Made by a program: the position numbers and the translations under genes
The notes under the pieces: generated by a model
The model's input: the letters and a program-made list of their open reading frames with translations, nothing else
Databases searched by the model: none
Told to the model about the DNA's origin: nothing
Origin: Psococerastis gibbosa
Taxonomy: Eukaryota; Arthropoda; Insecta; Psocodea; Psocidae
Assembly: GCA_963971405.1 (NCBI GenBank)
Contig: OZ020488.1
Location: forward strand, 45,366,888 to 45,430,887
DNA length: 64,000 nt
Direction: 5' to 3'
Shown here: positions 34,855-50,529 of the stretch, one piece after another
Layout of the letters: each line of letters begins with the position of its first letter
Numbering within the stretch: position 1 is the first letter of the stretch

Positions 34855-36147
34855 ACAGTCTACTTGCCTGCAACAGAAGCTATATCGGTGCCGTCGTTGC
34901 CAAGGAAGGTCATCAATGTTAAGCGTAGCTGCAAAGACATGACGAAAAGTGGCATTTGCACGGGACTGGAAATACAATCAGCTACATATAAAACCAACGT
35001 TTTGTTACCCACCACTGCAGACCAGAGCTCTCTGAACACAGAAACAGAACTATTTAACAATTTTGACACTGTTGGTCTATTGAAAAATGATATAGTTTTG
35101 GCTGGACCTAATCTTGCAGATTCAGCGAAAAATATTTCTACAAAACGCCCTGAGGATCATGATTTTACGGAGTCATGTTCATATGGAGTTACATTTTTCG
35201 ATAGCCTCGAAGTTAGCAATCCGACTTTTGAAACTGAAAGTGATATTGGAAAAATTTCAAACGATATCGGAAATGCATTCGAAATTAACGCCGAATTGCT
35301 TGAAACCCTTGCGGGCGACAAAACTTCGGTTATAGAGCTCGATCCTATTGAGGGCCTGCATACAGATTCATTTCCAGTTGACAACGGGCTGTATGAGTGT
35401 CATGACGACAGAGCTATGATAATCGATGAAAGTGTTATCGAAAAATTAGGCATTCTGGAAAATGATGAATTGTTCAGAAAAGGGGCCTTATTTTCAGACA
35501 ATCTTGATGCCAAAGTTTCTGTTTTAGAATTGGATGATGATAATGGAGAATATCCTGAAGATCTCAACGAAGCAGATACATTCAATACTGAAGTAGAATT
35601 TTTGGACTCTGCTGAAGAAATCGCGACCTCCAAAGCGGTCGAAAAAGATACGGCAAAGCTACCAGATGGTCCAGGCAGCTATAGAATGGATGGAAAAGTA
35701 CCTTGCCCTATCTGCGGTATAGTTCTCAAGCGACTGCGGGAGCATATGCGACTGTTCCACCGAAATAAAAGCTTTACGTGTACCAATCACGATTGTGGGA
35801 AAGAATTTAAAACTTTGAGAAATCTTCAGTCACACGAATTGACCTGTTTCGATTTGGAGAAAGAATACAAGTGTAAATATTGTTTGAAAGAGTTTCATAG
35901 GAAGAGTAATTGGACTGCGCATGAAAAGAGGCATTTTCTGGCTGAGGCAAGATGTGTGTTGTGTGGCAAGACGTTTTCTGATACTGCAGGGTTAAAGAAA
36001 CATTTTTTAAGGCGACATGACTCTCTGAAGCCGCGTTTAGAGTGTCCTCATTGCGGGAAATTGTTTAAATCAAATGAAGGTAAGAACAAACATGTACGGC
36101 GGGGGAATTGTATGGGTTCAGTAGATACAGAAAAATCAATTGACTAA
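34855..36147 (+). CDS. Alternative terminal exon of the ZAD gene, 5-finger form
   Basis: A single 430-codon open exon with an acceptor-like CTAG directly before it (34851-34854). An in-frame TAG lies in that acceptor and no ATG precedes the conserved part, so it must be a downstream exon. Its phase (0) matches the ZAD exon donor at 30260, so splicing 28190-28339, 30108-30260 and 34855-36147 would give a 531-residue protein. Residues 1 to about 280 of the exon are an acidic, low-complexity linker with a repeated motif (KTSVIELD / KVSVLELD). Then come five zinc fingers: VPCPICGIVLKR, a C2HC finger with CTNHDCGKEF, YKCKYCLKEF, ARCVLCGKTF and LECPHCGKLF. It could instead belong to a separate neighbouring gene whose first exons I do not see. 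No close AATAAA follows; an hAT element starts at 36291. Confidence 0.85.
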   Translation, partial: TVYLPATEAISVPSLPRKVINVKRSCKDMTKSGICTGLEIQSATYKTNVLLPTTADQSSLNTETELFNNFDTVGLLKNDIVLAGPNLADSAKNISTKRPEDHDFTESCSYGVTFFDSLEVSNPTFETESDIGKISNDIGNAFEINAELLETLAGDKTSVIELDPIEGLHTDSFPVDNGLYECHDDRAMIIDESVIEKLGILENDELFRKGALFSDNLDAKVSVLELDDDNGEYPEDLNEADTFNTEVEFLDSAEEIATSKAVEKDTAKLPDGPGSYRMDGKVPCPICGIVLKRLREHMRLFHRNKSFTCTNHDCGKEFKTLRNLQSHELTCFDLEKEYKCKYCLKEFHRKSNWTAHEKRHFLAEARCVLCGKTFSDTAGLKKHFLRRHDSLKPRLECPHCGKLFKSNEGKNKHVRRGNCMGSVDTEKSID

Positions 36148-36290
36148 TTAAATGCTTTTACTATTTTCATAATGTGAAATGTGTTTTTTTTTTTTTTTTA
36201 AGGTTGAAGGTAAATTAAACCTGCCAGCCTGTTGCCTATGTAGTCCGATATTCTGGACGGCTGCCGCTCTAAAATATGAAGGCTACCTAG

Positions 36291-37265
36291 CAGGCGCGGA
36301 TCTAGAATGAGACCAAGGAGGGGGGCTAACAGCCTGTCTTTTCCTGCTGTAACCATACCATGGTCATGGCTTCATGGACATGGCAAAATCAAACCATAGG
36401 CTATGAGAATTTTTCTCTGAATAATCCAAATTATGGCTACATTCAGAAGCCCGTATTCTATAACATGATGCTTTACAGGGGCTAGGAAATCCTGTCCCCC
36501 TGCAGCAATGGAGATAGTACTGGAGGTGGGAAGCCACCCCTCCATGTTGCAGTGGAAACTTCAGCTGAAATGGCATTATTAGGAGTGGAAGGGCAATTAA
36601 GAGACTCAGCCTCTCTGACTACGTCTGACCACTGCCTGGATATGCCAAGCGATAGAATCCATCCAAAATACTGTTTTAGGAAGGAATTCGAAACTATATT
36701 AGGGACAATGAAAGAATGCTGCGAATCAGCAGGAATTCTCAATAGTCACACAATCAAGTGGTTTACTGGTGGCTCTAGGCTAGGAAGTACAAAACCAAGA
36801 ACAGGCCTTGGCGTCTTCGGTCCTGCGGCTAAATATCTGGAGTCTCTTGGGGAGACAACTATAGTCTTACAGATTCTGTAATGAAGGTGCGGAGGACCTG
36901 CGATGCGATGCGATGCAATCGCACGAAGAAGAGCAGCATGCTCGGGAAGCTTGCAGTTACATGTAAAAGACCTACCACTTCTGAATCCCCTCAAGATCCT
37001 GGCTCTCCCGAGGGTAGGCCTCGAGAAAGTGATGTAGATACTTTGTTGTAGGGGGCACAATAGGCCAATAGGCTTAAGTGCACACAGGTAACACCTGTAC
37101 CCCAATTAAAAAAAAAAAAAAAAATCCGGGCAATAAGGTTTCTTTATTAGAGAATTAATACAATTGAGCAGAAGGGGGGCCCGGGGGTCTTGGCTTGAGT
37201 GGGGTTTTACGCATTTTGAAGAACCTCATGGGGGGGGGGCTATAGCCCCCGTGGATCCGCGCCTG
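36291..37265. mobile_element. hAT-like element with a LINE nested inside
   Basis: Ends CAGGCGCGGATC and GATCCGCGCCTG are perfect inverted repeats, flanked by a perfect 8-bp duplication CTACCTAG (36283-36290 and 37266-37273), diagnostic of hAT-type insertion. The interior contains a LINE 3' fragment ending in a poly(A) run, after which the hAT sequence seen at 34.3 kb resumes. Confidence 0.85.
36540..37123 (+). mobile_element. LINE 3' fragment with RNase H-like region and poly(A)
   Basis: The frame 36552-36881 includes IKWFTGGSRLG and GLGVFGPAAKYLESLGE, matching the start of the RNase H domain carried by some non-LTR retrotransposons (usual motif YTDGS). The expected Asp is Gly here. The poly(A) run is at 37108-37123. 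Inserted within the hAT element. Confidence 0.65.
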
Positions 37266-37273
37266 CTACCTAG

Positions 37274-37619
37274 TCACATTCTTTAGAAAGTCAACAGACT
37301 GAACAGCAATCGGAAGAAACGAAACATTATTACCGTAGACCAGTAGCCTAATTGAATCAAACGAACCCTAAGGTAATTTGTTCTATTTTATGAATGTTTG
37401 CTTATGGAGTTATTAGAGCCGTGTTTCGTTCATTCCAATAGCTGGTCATACAGTATATGTACTAAATATTAATTTTTACGTAATTTATGCTACGCATAAT
37501 AATATGTTCGCAGTCGATTTTTGACGAAATTCATTGCGGCTTTTAATGGAATTCATGTTTCGCAGCTATCCGTCTTAAATCGTAAATTGTTTAGCCAACA
37601 GTTTTAGCATTGGTAGCTC
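37274..37619. other. Intergenic, nothing recognised
   Basis: AT-rich sequence between the hAT element and the RTE LINE. No gene, RNA or repeat found. Confidence 0.4.
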
Positions 37620-40400
37620 AAAGGGGCACCGTAAGGAGGTTCCCCTGCTATGCCAACTAATCCTGGAAGTTTTGTCAAAAGATTTAGGCAGTGCGTAGTC
37701 ACCCCAGTCAAAGGGTATGTGCAATGTAATAATGGAAGAATAATTCTAGTCAAAATTGAGTCAAAACCCGTAGACACTGTACTCATACAGGTATACATGC
37801 CTACCAGTCAACATGGTGAGGAAGAAGTAGACCAGTTATATGAAACCCTGCGCAAACTGATTAGAGACAATAAAGCACATGACAATCTCATCGTCATGGG
37901 AGATTGGAACGCTGTTGTCGGAGAAGGCAGGGAAGGAAGATACATTGGACAATTTGGTCTCGGCATTAGAAATGAACGAGGGGACAAACTGGCCGAATTC
38001 TGTGCGCAGCATGACCTAGTTGTAGCAAACACACTATTCCAACATCACCCCAGGCGAAGATATACATGGATATCACCAGGGGACAGAACCCGAACACAAA
38101 TAGATTATATCCTAATAAGATTAAGATACCAAAACCAAATGAGAGACTGTAGAAGCTACTCTAGCCCTGACATAGACAGTGACCACAATATGGTGATAGC
38201 AAAGAGTATACTAAAACTAAAAAAGCTAACCAAAAGAAAAGGTAAGAGATGGAATTTAGCAAAGCTGAATGACCCTACAACGGCAGCCCAATACCAAAGG
38301 GAAACTGATGAAATTGTCACGAGAAATAACCTAGCCCCTAATAGCATCAATGAGGAGTGGAACTTACTTAAAAATAGCGTTGCACAAGCGGCTGAAAGAA
38401 TAATTGGAAAAGCAGTACCAGAAGCTAAAAATGACTGGATGACCGAAGAAATAATGCAGTTAATAAAGCAAAGACGCGATGCAAAAAATGATAACAGCGA
38501 AGAAGGGCAAAGAACTTATAGATCTCTTCGCAACAGGATAAACAGAGAGTCAAGAATAGCCAAAGAAAACCACTACCAAAGACAATGTATGGAAAGTGGA
38601 AACACAGAGCAAGGCTATGCAAAGGTGAAGGGACTCTTTGGAAAACGGGATGGAAAAAGCGAAGCAATTGAAGCAGAGGATGGGAAGATGCTGTTTGATG
38701 ATGAACAAGTCAGTGGCAGATGGAAAGAGTATCTAGAAACACTCTACAGCGGGAATATTGATGAGGTCACACTTGAAAACATTAACGAATTAGCAGACAG
38801 AGACGGTGAACTTGGAGACGAAATTCTCCGCTCTGAATTCAACTATGCGATTGACAAACTCAAGACCAGAAAATCGCCGGGCACTGATGAAATACCTGCA
38901 GAACTACTCAAACATTGCGGAGAAGAGAGTAAAGATGCTATGTTCAGAATGATAACAACAGCCTACGAGACAGGGGAAATACCAGATGATTTTAAGAAGT
39001 GTCTCATCGTAACTTTACCCAAAAAACAAGGGGCCACAAAATGTGAAAACTACAGAACTTTAAGTCTGGTATCTCATGCATCTAAAAATTTAATGAACAT
39101 AGTCCTGAAAAGAATAGAGCCTACCATAGACAGAATTATAACTGACGACCAGTATGGTTTCAGACGAGGCAGAGGCACTAGAGAAGCCATACTAGCGCTA
39201 CGCTTGACACTTGAAAAACGAATAAAGAAAAATAAAACCACATACTTAGCCTTCATAGGCCTGGAAAAGGCGTTCGATAAAGTGTCATGGAAAAAATTGT
39301 TTGAAATACTCAAAAAGGCAGGACTGAAATACAAAGATAGACGAATTATTATGGCATTGTATAAAGAAGAGACGGCTGTCATCAGGTGCGGTAACGCTGA
39401 AGAACAAGCAAAAATTAAATCAGGAGTTCGACAAGGATGCTCACTCTCTCCAGTCCTGTTCAACCTGTATATTCAGTTTGCTCTAAATGAAATGAGGGAA
39501 GCCCTCAGAAACACAAGAGGTGTAAGAATACATGGACAAAAAATAGACATGATAAGATATGCTGATGATATAGCCTTGATCGGGGAAAGCGAAGAAGAAC
39601 TGCTTGAATCTTTGGTTACAATGCAGAATGTTTTGAAAGAATACAATATGAAGCTAAACAAGGCAAAGACGAAGACTATGGTGGCCAGCCGGGAAGAAAC
39701 CCTAGCTAATGTCGTCCTAGAGGGGGTAACTCTAAAGAACGTCAAGTCCTTCCCATACCTTGGTAGTGCGATTACACAAGATGGAAAATCGGCACAAGAA
39801 ATCTCTACCAGAATACATCTTGCAAGAGTGGCATTCAACAAAAAATCCAAAATGTTTGAATCAAATAATATTGACATGAAAATAAGAAAACGAATGCTTA
39901 AAACACTGGTATGGAGTATACTGCTGTATGGCTGCGAAACTTGGTGCATACATGAAAGTGACAAAAAGAAACTAGAGGCCTTTGAGATGTGGTGCTACAG
40001 GAGAATGCTGCAAATTTCATGGCGAGACCATATCGCGAATGAGGAGGTGCTTCGTAGGCTAAACGAAAAAAGAATATTAACGATAGCTATATCTACGAGG
40101 AGGGCCAGATTTATGGGGCACCTTATCAGGCATGAAAGCCTTCTAAACACCATTGTTGAAGGCTCAGTCGAGGGCACAAACCACAGAGGCAGGCCGAGAA
40201 AGGAGCACATGGAGGACGTAACGGCGGACATGGAGTGCGGGACCTACTGGGAAATGAAAAGGATCGCGAAAGACAGGGAGGAGTGGAGAAGAAGAGTCAA
40301 GTTGCTGCAAACCAATCGATAGATTGTAACCCCAGAAGAAGTCACCCCAGCCTACACTTCTACCTTCTGCCTTTATCTTTATTACTACTTCTAAACCACA
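37620..40400 (+). mobile_element. RTE-clade LINE, long open frame, 5' end incomplete
   Basis: One open frame of 890 codons runs 37650-40322. Residues 1-190: the C-terminal two-thirds of an apurinic-type endonuclease (VYMPTSQHGEEE, MGDWNAVVG, RTQIDYILI, DSDHNMV). Residues 330-700: reverse transcriptase (KSPGTDEIPAELLKHCG, YGFRRGRGTREAI, SGVRQGCSLSPVLFN, YADD at 39558-39569). Residues 700-890: the RTE C-terminal part (YGCETWCIHESDKKKLEAFE, WCYRRMLQISWRDH, GRPRK). The N-terminal part of the endonuclease is missing and an in-frame TAA sits just upstream, so it is 5'-truncated or rearranged. In the palm motif AFIGLEKAFDKV, Gly (codon 39258-39260, GGC) replaces the first catalytic Asp, so the enzyme is probably inactive despite the open frame. 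Confidence 0.92.
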
Positions 40401-40968
40401 GGCAAAGAAATAGCCTAACCGCACAATCTTATGATTTCCAAAAAATCACATTTATTGCCTACTGTACCACATAACATTAAATAAAACGGTCAAGATATTA
40501 TCTTTGCACAAAACGATAATAAACAGGGAGCTCTTGTTACAACTGTTAATTATTATTACGCCCGCTAAAAAGACGTCACACAACTTTACGGCACCCCACC
40601 CATTCATCATCGACTACAACAGTACAAATTTAATTTAGCAGTGACTGATTTTAACAATTAACATTGCACACAATTCTGGCAACCGACAGAAAGTTTCTAA
40701 AGGCCACTACCACCACCTGCAGGTAATATTTATTCCTCCAAATAATTTTTCATAGTATTTCAATAGCAAAGGTCATCAATGAAACCATCACAAGGTTCTG
40801 TAGGATTACCTAAATTTGGTGGAAGCATCCCTAATATGGGCCAGCATTCTATGCCACACCTATTCCACCCAAAATTCGCAAAACCGCTACTAAATTAAAC
40901 TTGTACGCCTCTGCACTGGGCGTGATTTCCTTCTATCGGGTGGGGGGAGGACTGGACGTGGAGTCAGC
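40401..40968 (-). other. Gapdh: Gapdh 3' flank and 3' UTR
   Basis: Downstream of the Gapdh stop on the minus strand. An AATAAA on that strand lies at 40729-40734, 235 bp past the stop, and is a reasonable polyadenylation signal. No other gene here. Confidence 0.55.
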
Positions 40969-44943
<3,975 letters not shown>

Positions 44944-45139
44944 CTGCAACAAAATATAAAAACCATTCATGCATAGAACGACAAAGGTATAAGCTAGCTG
45001 TTTCTATCTACTCTCAAAAATGAAACGCTTAGTCCTACGTTAATATAGGACGAAACAGTAGGATAATTCCACTCTAAAATGGACTCTAAGATGGAAATTG
45101 GCAATGTAAAATATATTATAGGTATATAAATAAATATAT

Positions 45140-45830
45140 ATGCAAGCCTGTTATTCGCGGATGACGTGGTAGTAAGCACGAAAGGGAGAAGGGAAGGCGA
45201 AGCAGAGCTAAATAAATGGGTGAAACGCCTTGAAAAAGAGGGCCTGAAGGTAAACAGGAGCAAAACCGAGTACATGGAATGCGGGAAACCAGAACCAGGC
45301 ACTGTAAAAATAGGTGACCAAGAACTTAAGAAAGTGGAGACATTTAAGTATCTGGGTAGCACCCTTGAATAAAACGGTGGATGTGAAGAAGACGTGAAAG
45401 GAAGAATAAAAACAGGCTGGGGGAAATTTCATGACATGGCACCAATCCTCAGACAGAAAAATGCCAAAGAAGCTCAAGGGTCGAATATAGAAGCAAGTGA
45501 TCCGACCATGAATGCTGTACGGTGCGGAGTGTTGGGCGGTCGGGAAGCGAGATGAACACAAAATCCACGTGGCGGAGATGAGAATGCTACGAAGAGCGTG
45601 TGGACTGACTCTGCAAGACCGGCGCCGAAATGAGGACATAAGGTTGTAGATGAAAACTGGTGGGGCCACGTCCAGAGGGAGGAAACATCCCTCCTAAAGC
45701 GTATACACAACATGACACTCCCAGGACCCCGCCCCCCGGGAAGACCGAAAATGACACTCCCCAGAAAAATCGAAGAAGACATAAGGACTCTCGCCTTGAG
45801 CAAGGAAGACAGAGTATATAATAGTATTAT
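45140..45830 (+). mobile_element. RTE-like LINE fragment, decayed
   Basis: Reads LLFADDVVVSTKGRREGEAE (palm FADD motif), then LKVNRSKTEYMECGK and VETFKYLGSTLE to a stop at 45370-45372. Remnants of the C-terminal region follow in other frames (GPRPPGRPKM near 45725). It differs from the 37.6-kb LINE and is 5'-truncated. Confidence 0.8.
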
Positions 45831-45894
45831 ATTAATATTGGGTACGATTTTACGATATGCAACTATCATACTATAATATAAGTATCCCATTACA

Positions 45895-46010
45895 ACTTCT
45901 TGTGGCTGTACAGCCCTTGATGAGCTTTGGCCTGCTCGACAACACTCCTCCAGTCATTTCGATTTTGTACAACGCTCCACCATCTAAGGACTCCCAACTC
46001 ATCCTTCCAA
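45895..46010 (+). repeat. Repeat family J, copy 2
   Basis: GGCTGTACAGCCCTTGATGA, CTCCTCCAGTCATTTCGATT and CTCCACCATCTAAGGACTC match the copy at 44508. It lies 65 bp after the RTE-like fragment. Confidence 0.65.
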
Positions 46011-46201
46011 CGATGCCACCACATTTTTACTGCTGAATTATTTTCAACTTCTAACTGTTAATTATAATTATCGGATTGCCTCAGTCCCACGAATGTTAAT
46101 AATAGACACCAAATCAACTTTAAATAAATGGCCTAACCACGTCCTCTTGACTATACCGAGAAAAAGTCTTGTTGACTGCACTGCCAACTGTTCACAATGT
46201 A

Positions 46202-46478
46202 CAACGGCCATACCAAAATGAATCCACGAAAACAGAGCCTGTTCCAAGCAAACTTGGTCAGTTTAAGTGCGTGTACAGCCCTGGTCACCTCCGCATTAAT
46301 CATGTGACTTTACTATGATCCCCAAGTGGCTCGGAATCCACTATAATCAGGAGGTCCACCCTGTCACTCCCCTTCTCACTGAGGCGAAGGAGTCTGCCCT
46401 TATTAGGGTGCCTCAAGTTAGTAAACAGACTGGCAGGGTTGCTCAAAACAGAAATTCTGAAAGCAGGCGTTGGAAACC
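46202..46478 (+). repeat. SINE family B copy, shortened
   Basis: Carries GTGACTTTACTATGATCCCC, CGGAATCCACTATAATCAGG and GTGCCTCAAGTTA as in the copies at 9860 and 29606, but with internal deletions. No target duplication found. Confidence 0.75.
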
Positions 46479-46850
46479 AATTTTCACTTTTGACATAAAG
46501 TGCAAAGGGCCGAACGGATTCATGAACGTATCACAGAGACTAAAAACTCAAACTTTGCCATGTTTGCGATCAACAAATATAACAGCTCCAGCTATCCATG
46601 GAAAGCCCGGCGCCCTATCGTACCTGGTCTATTAGGTGACTTAATGAGGCGATGGAAGAGGTTAATCGGGTACATTAAATTGTTTGCACGCGATTTTTTT
46701 TACTAAAATAAAAAATTAAAAAATAAATGTAGACGTCTGGACCTAATCTCCCTTACATAAAAAAAAGGGGGGGGAGCTAGCCCACTAGAATCTAAAACTT
46801 ACGTCCTAGACACCATGCACCTGCGGAACCCCCGCAACTTGATGCTGAAG

Positions 46851-47668
46851 TAAGGTGACCATTCGCCCTGATTTTTCCAGGAGACTCCTGGTTTTTTGCT
46901 CTTTCCCCTGGTTAATCTCCTGATTTTTTCATTTCAATTGGATTTTAGACAAAATACAATAATTTACTTTTACAAAATCTGATATTATCATCACCAGAAA
47001 AAGTAAAAAGTTCAATTCAAAGAAAATGCTGTGGAGTTTTATGAAACCTGTAAGCAATACTTTGGTGAATGGCAAGCACATTTCCTACACGTTGAAAAAT
47101 TCGACTGGGTTTGGTTGAAAGCTAAACCCACGCTCAACCAAGTTCAAGTGTGCAGTGATTTTGTACTGCAGCATTTACCTGAAGCAAATCTAACCGAAGA
47201 CGATCTATTTGATGAAGTTACAGATGAGAAGATCACACACTGGACAGAAAATAAAACGCCTGTGCCGAACAGATGGATGGAAATATTCAATGGCTTAAAA
47301 AACAATGATGCTTCCTTCGTAAATATGTTAAATGGTTAGGGATATGAATGATGGATGCATGTAAGTACGTATGTTAGTATGAATGGGTAATTAAAATAGA
47401 ATAAGAAATAATTATATTCTCCAACATGTAAAGGCAGTTTAGTGTAAGAACGGGCCACTGGCCCTATCTACGCTGTTCAACAAAGACGATTTATTATTAT
47501 TATTATTATTAAATATAGGTAAATTAGTTGAATATTGCCTGTGCTTGCCGGGAACTAATTTGAAGGTGTTCTCTTAAGAGTCAAGACTCCTTCAATGGGG
47601 GGGGGGGGGGGGGGGGGGCTCGCTCAAAGAATCTCCTGGATTTCACAATTCCATAAATGGTCACCTTA
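46851..47668 (+). mobile_element. hAT transposon, internally deleted, with transposase remnant
   Basis: Ends TAAGGTGACCAT and ATGGTCACCTTA are perfect 12-bp inverted repeats; the flanks TGCTGAAG (46843-46850) and TGCTAAAG (47669-47676) match at 7 of 8. Inside, 47031-47339 codes for a piece resembling hAT transposase upstream of the dimerisation domain (FYETCKQYFGEWQAHF, DLFDEVTDEKI, NRWMEIF). A G-run of about 22 lies at 47597-47618. The catalytic parts are missing. Confidence 0.85.
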
Positions 47669-47862
47669 TGCTAAAGGCACCAGACGGTTTGCCAATTTTC
47701 TTGGGTTGCACAGTGAGTTTAAGTCAGGGCCTGAAACCAAATATAACTTGATGCCGTTACGTTATGCACCGCACCCACCTCCGCGGCTGCCAAAAATCAC
47801 GGTCAAGGACTGCGTAAGTTCACGGTCGTTTCGGTATTAGTGAAAACATTAGAACTTTGGCA

Positions 47863-48030
47863 ACGTGTAGAGTAGTGGCACGGACTCGGACTTTCACCCG
47901 AAAGGTTGTTGATTCGAGTCCCACACTTGCTACATTTTCTGGTTATACTTCGGAGGCCATGTAAAGCAGGCGGCCTTAACTCTGCTAGGTTGGCTTAGTA
48001 ATAGAACAAAAAGTCAATATTTATGTAAAT
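47863..48030 (+). repeat. SINE family A copy
   Basis: Head GTAGAGTAGTGGCACGGACT, B-box-like GATTCGAGTCCC and tail GGTTGGCTTAGTAATAGAAC; about 30 bp of the body are deleted. Confidence 0.85.
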
Positions 48031-49663
48031 ATTACTTCATCCATTCAACATCCACTCAGGGGAGATATACCACGTAACGCAATTTGGTAACAGTGACATG
48101 TTCAGACTGTGGTGTTCAATAAATAATAAGACATTTTTTAAGTAGTGATTTAGACCTCTTAACCTTATATAATTGTTGGGAATAGTAAGCGTAAAGGTTC
48201 CAAACTGAGTCAACACACTCAATTTTTACCTTCATGGAAACTTCTCAAACATCAATCAAATCTGCATGCTGGTTCATAATATAAAGAATTATTGCTATTA
48301 AATGAAGTTTATTATGCAATGAAAGATGCTGCCTCCGTTACAAATGAATAAATTTGAAAAATAATGTTTCCTTTTTGGCTCCATGCTCGCTACATTCTCA
48401 GTAACCGTTGTCGCCTCAGTTCATATTTACTTATATCAATCAATCAATCTTTGTCCATGACCCACCAAGGTGGGATAGACGTCAGTTCATACTTGAGACT
48501 CCACTCCCCTTAAATGAGCAACCTCAGGGTTCTTTTTATATATAACCCGGGGCCATAGTACAATTTAATTTTTTAACAATTGCGCAGCAGTGTTTTTATT
48601 TTATTTTTTATAATAGGTTTAACACTTTAACTGCAAATGTGTTTACCTCTTTGGCAACTTCTAATGCATCTCCATATTAGCTCGTATGTAATTATGTATG
48701 CTCGCTGTATCCTCCTGTACCCGTTGTGGCCTTGGTAAATCATGACTTGTTACGTTAGGTACTTAAATAATAAAACGTTCTTTAAGGGATATCAGAGCAT
48801 TTTTTTACAATTATGTATTAAGTGTTGTAAATTTTGTAACAGTACATATTTCTTTTTTTCTAGATAAATATCAACTTTTAGATGTGAACAGGCCAAGTAG
48901 GCCTTTCAGCAACGTGAATACTGACTCCTACCTTACCAATTGAATTGGTTCATTATTTTATTTACATAAATTAACACAAGCCCAGCAGATAATCTTTAGA
49001 AAAAGTCTGGTAGTTTCCAGGACCCCTAGACCCCGATAAAACTAATTACGATGTTCCAAGTAGAGAAACGGTGTCTGAAGGGTACATGAAGGTCAACCCA
49101 TAAATTAGAACAATTTCTTATCGATTCGCAGCGAAAAAGATACATGTTTCATAATAGTTGCCACATCATTCAAAAGAGACTTATAAATGCCTTAAATTAT
49201 ATTTAATTAATTAAAAATTGGACAATTTAGCAGTGATATTGACGTGGAAAAACTGCTAGTTTTGCGTTACTTTTTCTTCACTAAACAACGTAAAATCTAA
49301 TAAAATTGCCAATATAGGCATTGCAATAGATGCATTATCTTATTAGCTTGATTTTGATGCAGTATCTAATGAACTTACCGGTGCAAAATCACAAGAAAGA
49401 GAGAAAGAATCCGGTCTCCAACGGTGAGCAAAAATCACAGAAAGTGAAAGACCGTGGTCACGTGATCAATGACTAAAATATTTGTTAGAAATGTTCATGA
49501 GCAAATATTAACCGTATAGTGTAATTACGACATTTTTATATATTTCTAATTCAAAACTATGTATAAATATGCATAAAAATGGATTAAACTTTAGTGATAA
49601 TTGCGTTCATAGTTCGCGTAATCTTGAAGAGTTTACTCTATGTTAGTTTTGTGCGCAGATCTG
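48031..49663. other. Intergenic, little recognised
   Basis: 48435-48483 is the module with palindrome CCCACCAAGGTGGG after a TCAA microsatellite, shared with 28911-28976. The remainder is AT-rich and shows no gene or RNA. Confidence 0.4.
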
Positions 49664-49677
49664 GTTGCCATAGCAAC
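49664..49677. promoter_or_regulatory. X-box-like palindrome
   Basis: GTTGCCATAGCAAC is a near-perfect match to the RFX-factor X-box (half sites GTTGCC and a GGCAAC relative). No gene start is recognised next to it, and an hAT element inserted 20 bp downstream. It may be a chance match. Confidence 0.3.
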
Positions 49678-50529
49678 GAAAGGTAAAGTGTAAGCAACAG
49701 GGCTGCCACATTCCGTGGTTTACCTCGGAATTCCGTGGGAAATAATTTTATTCTGAAAAATTTCCGGGGTCAACAATTTTTGAGGTTTTTCTGTGGGATT
49801 TTAGGGAAATTTGTTTTTATTTTATTTTTTAAGATTTTTGTCGAATGACCATTGATTCTCTCGCGGTTTCATAAAATTTTCGCAAAAATTCAAAAAATAT
49901 AAACACTATTTCCACCCTACACCTCCATATGATTTGCATGCTGAAGCAGGGGACCAATCGAAAGTCCACCATATTTCGGCCTAAAATTTTCGCGCCAAAT
50001 GAAACTCAATAGTTATCTTATGGCAGTTATGACAGTTAATTGTCAGCTTTATTTATTACGACTTAGCTGTCGTGTATTTCCCGCCGCTAGCGCACTAAAA
50101 ATTATTTTAGATTTCTGCATGTTTTTAAAAAGTTACTAGCTTGAGTAGCTTCAGCTTTGTATAATGAATAAAACTTAGATGAACCTGAAATAAGATGCCG
50201 GGAATTTCATATCAGCCTATAAAAGTGTGAGGGTGAGAAAAAAGTCAAATCAAATGATTAAATCATGGGAGCGTATTGCATTATTTCCATCACAAACCTA
50301 TTTCAAGAAAGGTTTGTAAGTTTATACATACATGCATTGGCGTAATTAGGGGGGTCCTGGGGGGGGGGAGGCTAAGCCCGCAGCCCCCCCCCCCAGGATT
50401 TCTGGTGACAAAGACGTTATGGAGGCGAAAGGCATAGTATCCACAATAACGAAAGGGAAATTAATTCTTGATACTGGTATGCTTATTTTACATGAAAGAC
50501 ATCATGAAAAAATCAACACATTGACTTAT

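Noticed and set aside
39473-39964. Minus-strand 163-residue open frame
   Set aside because: It is a shadow of the LINE reverse-transcriptase frame on the plus strand.
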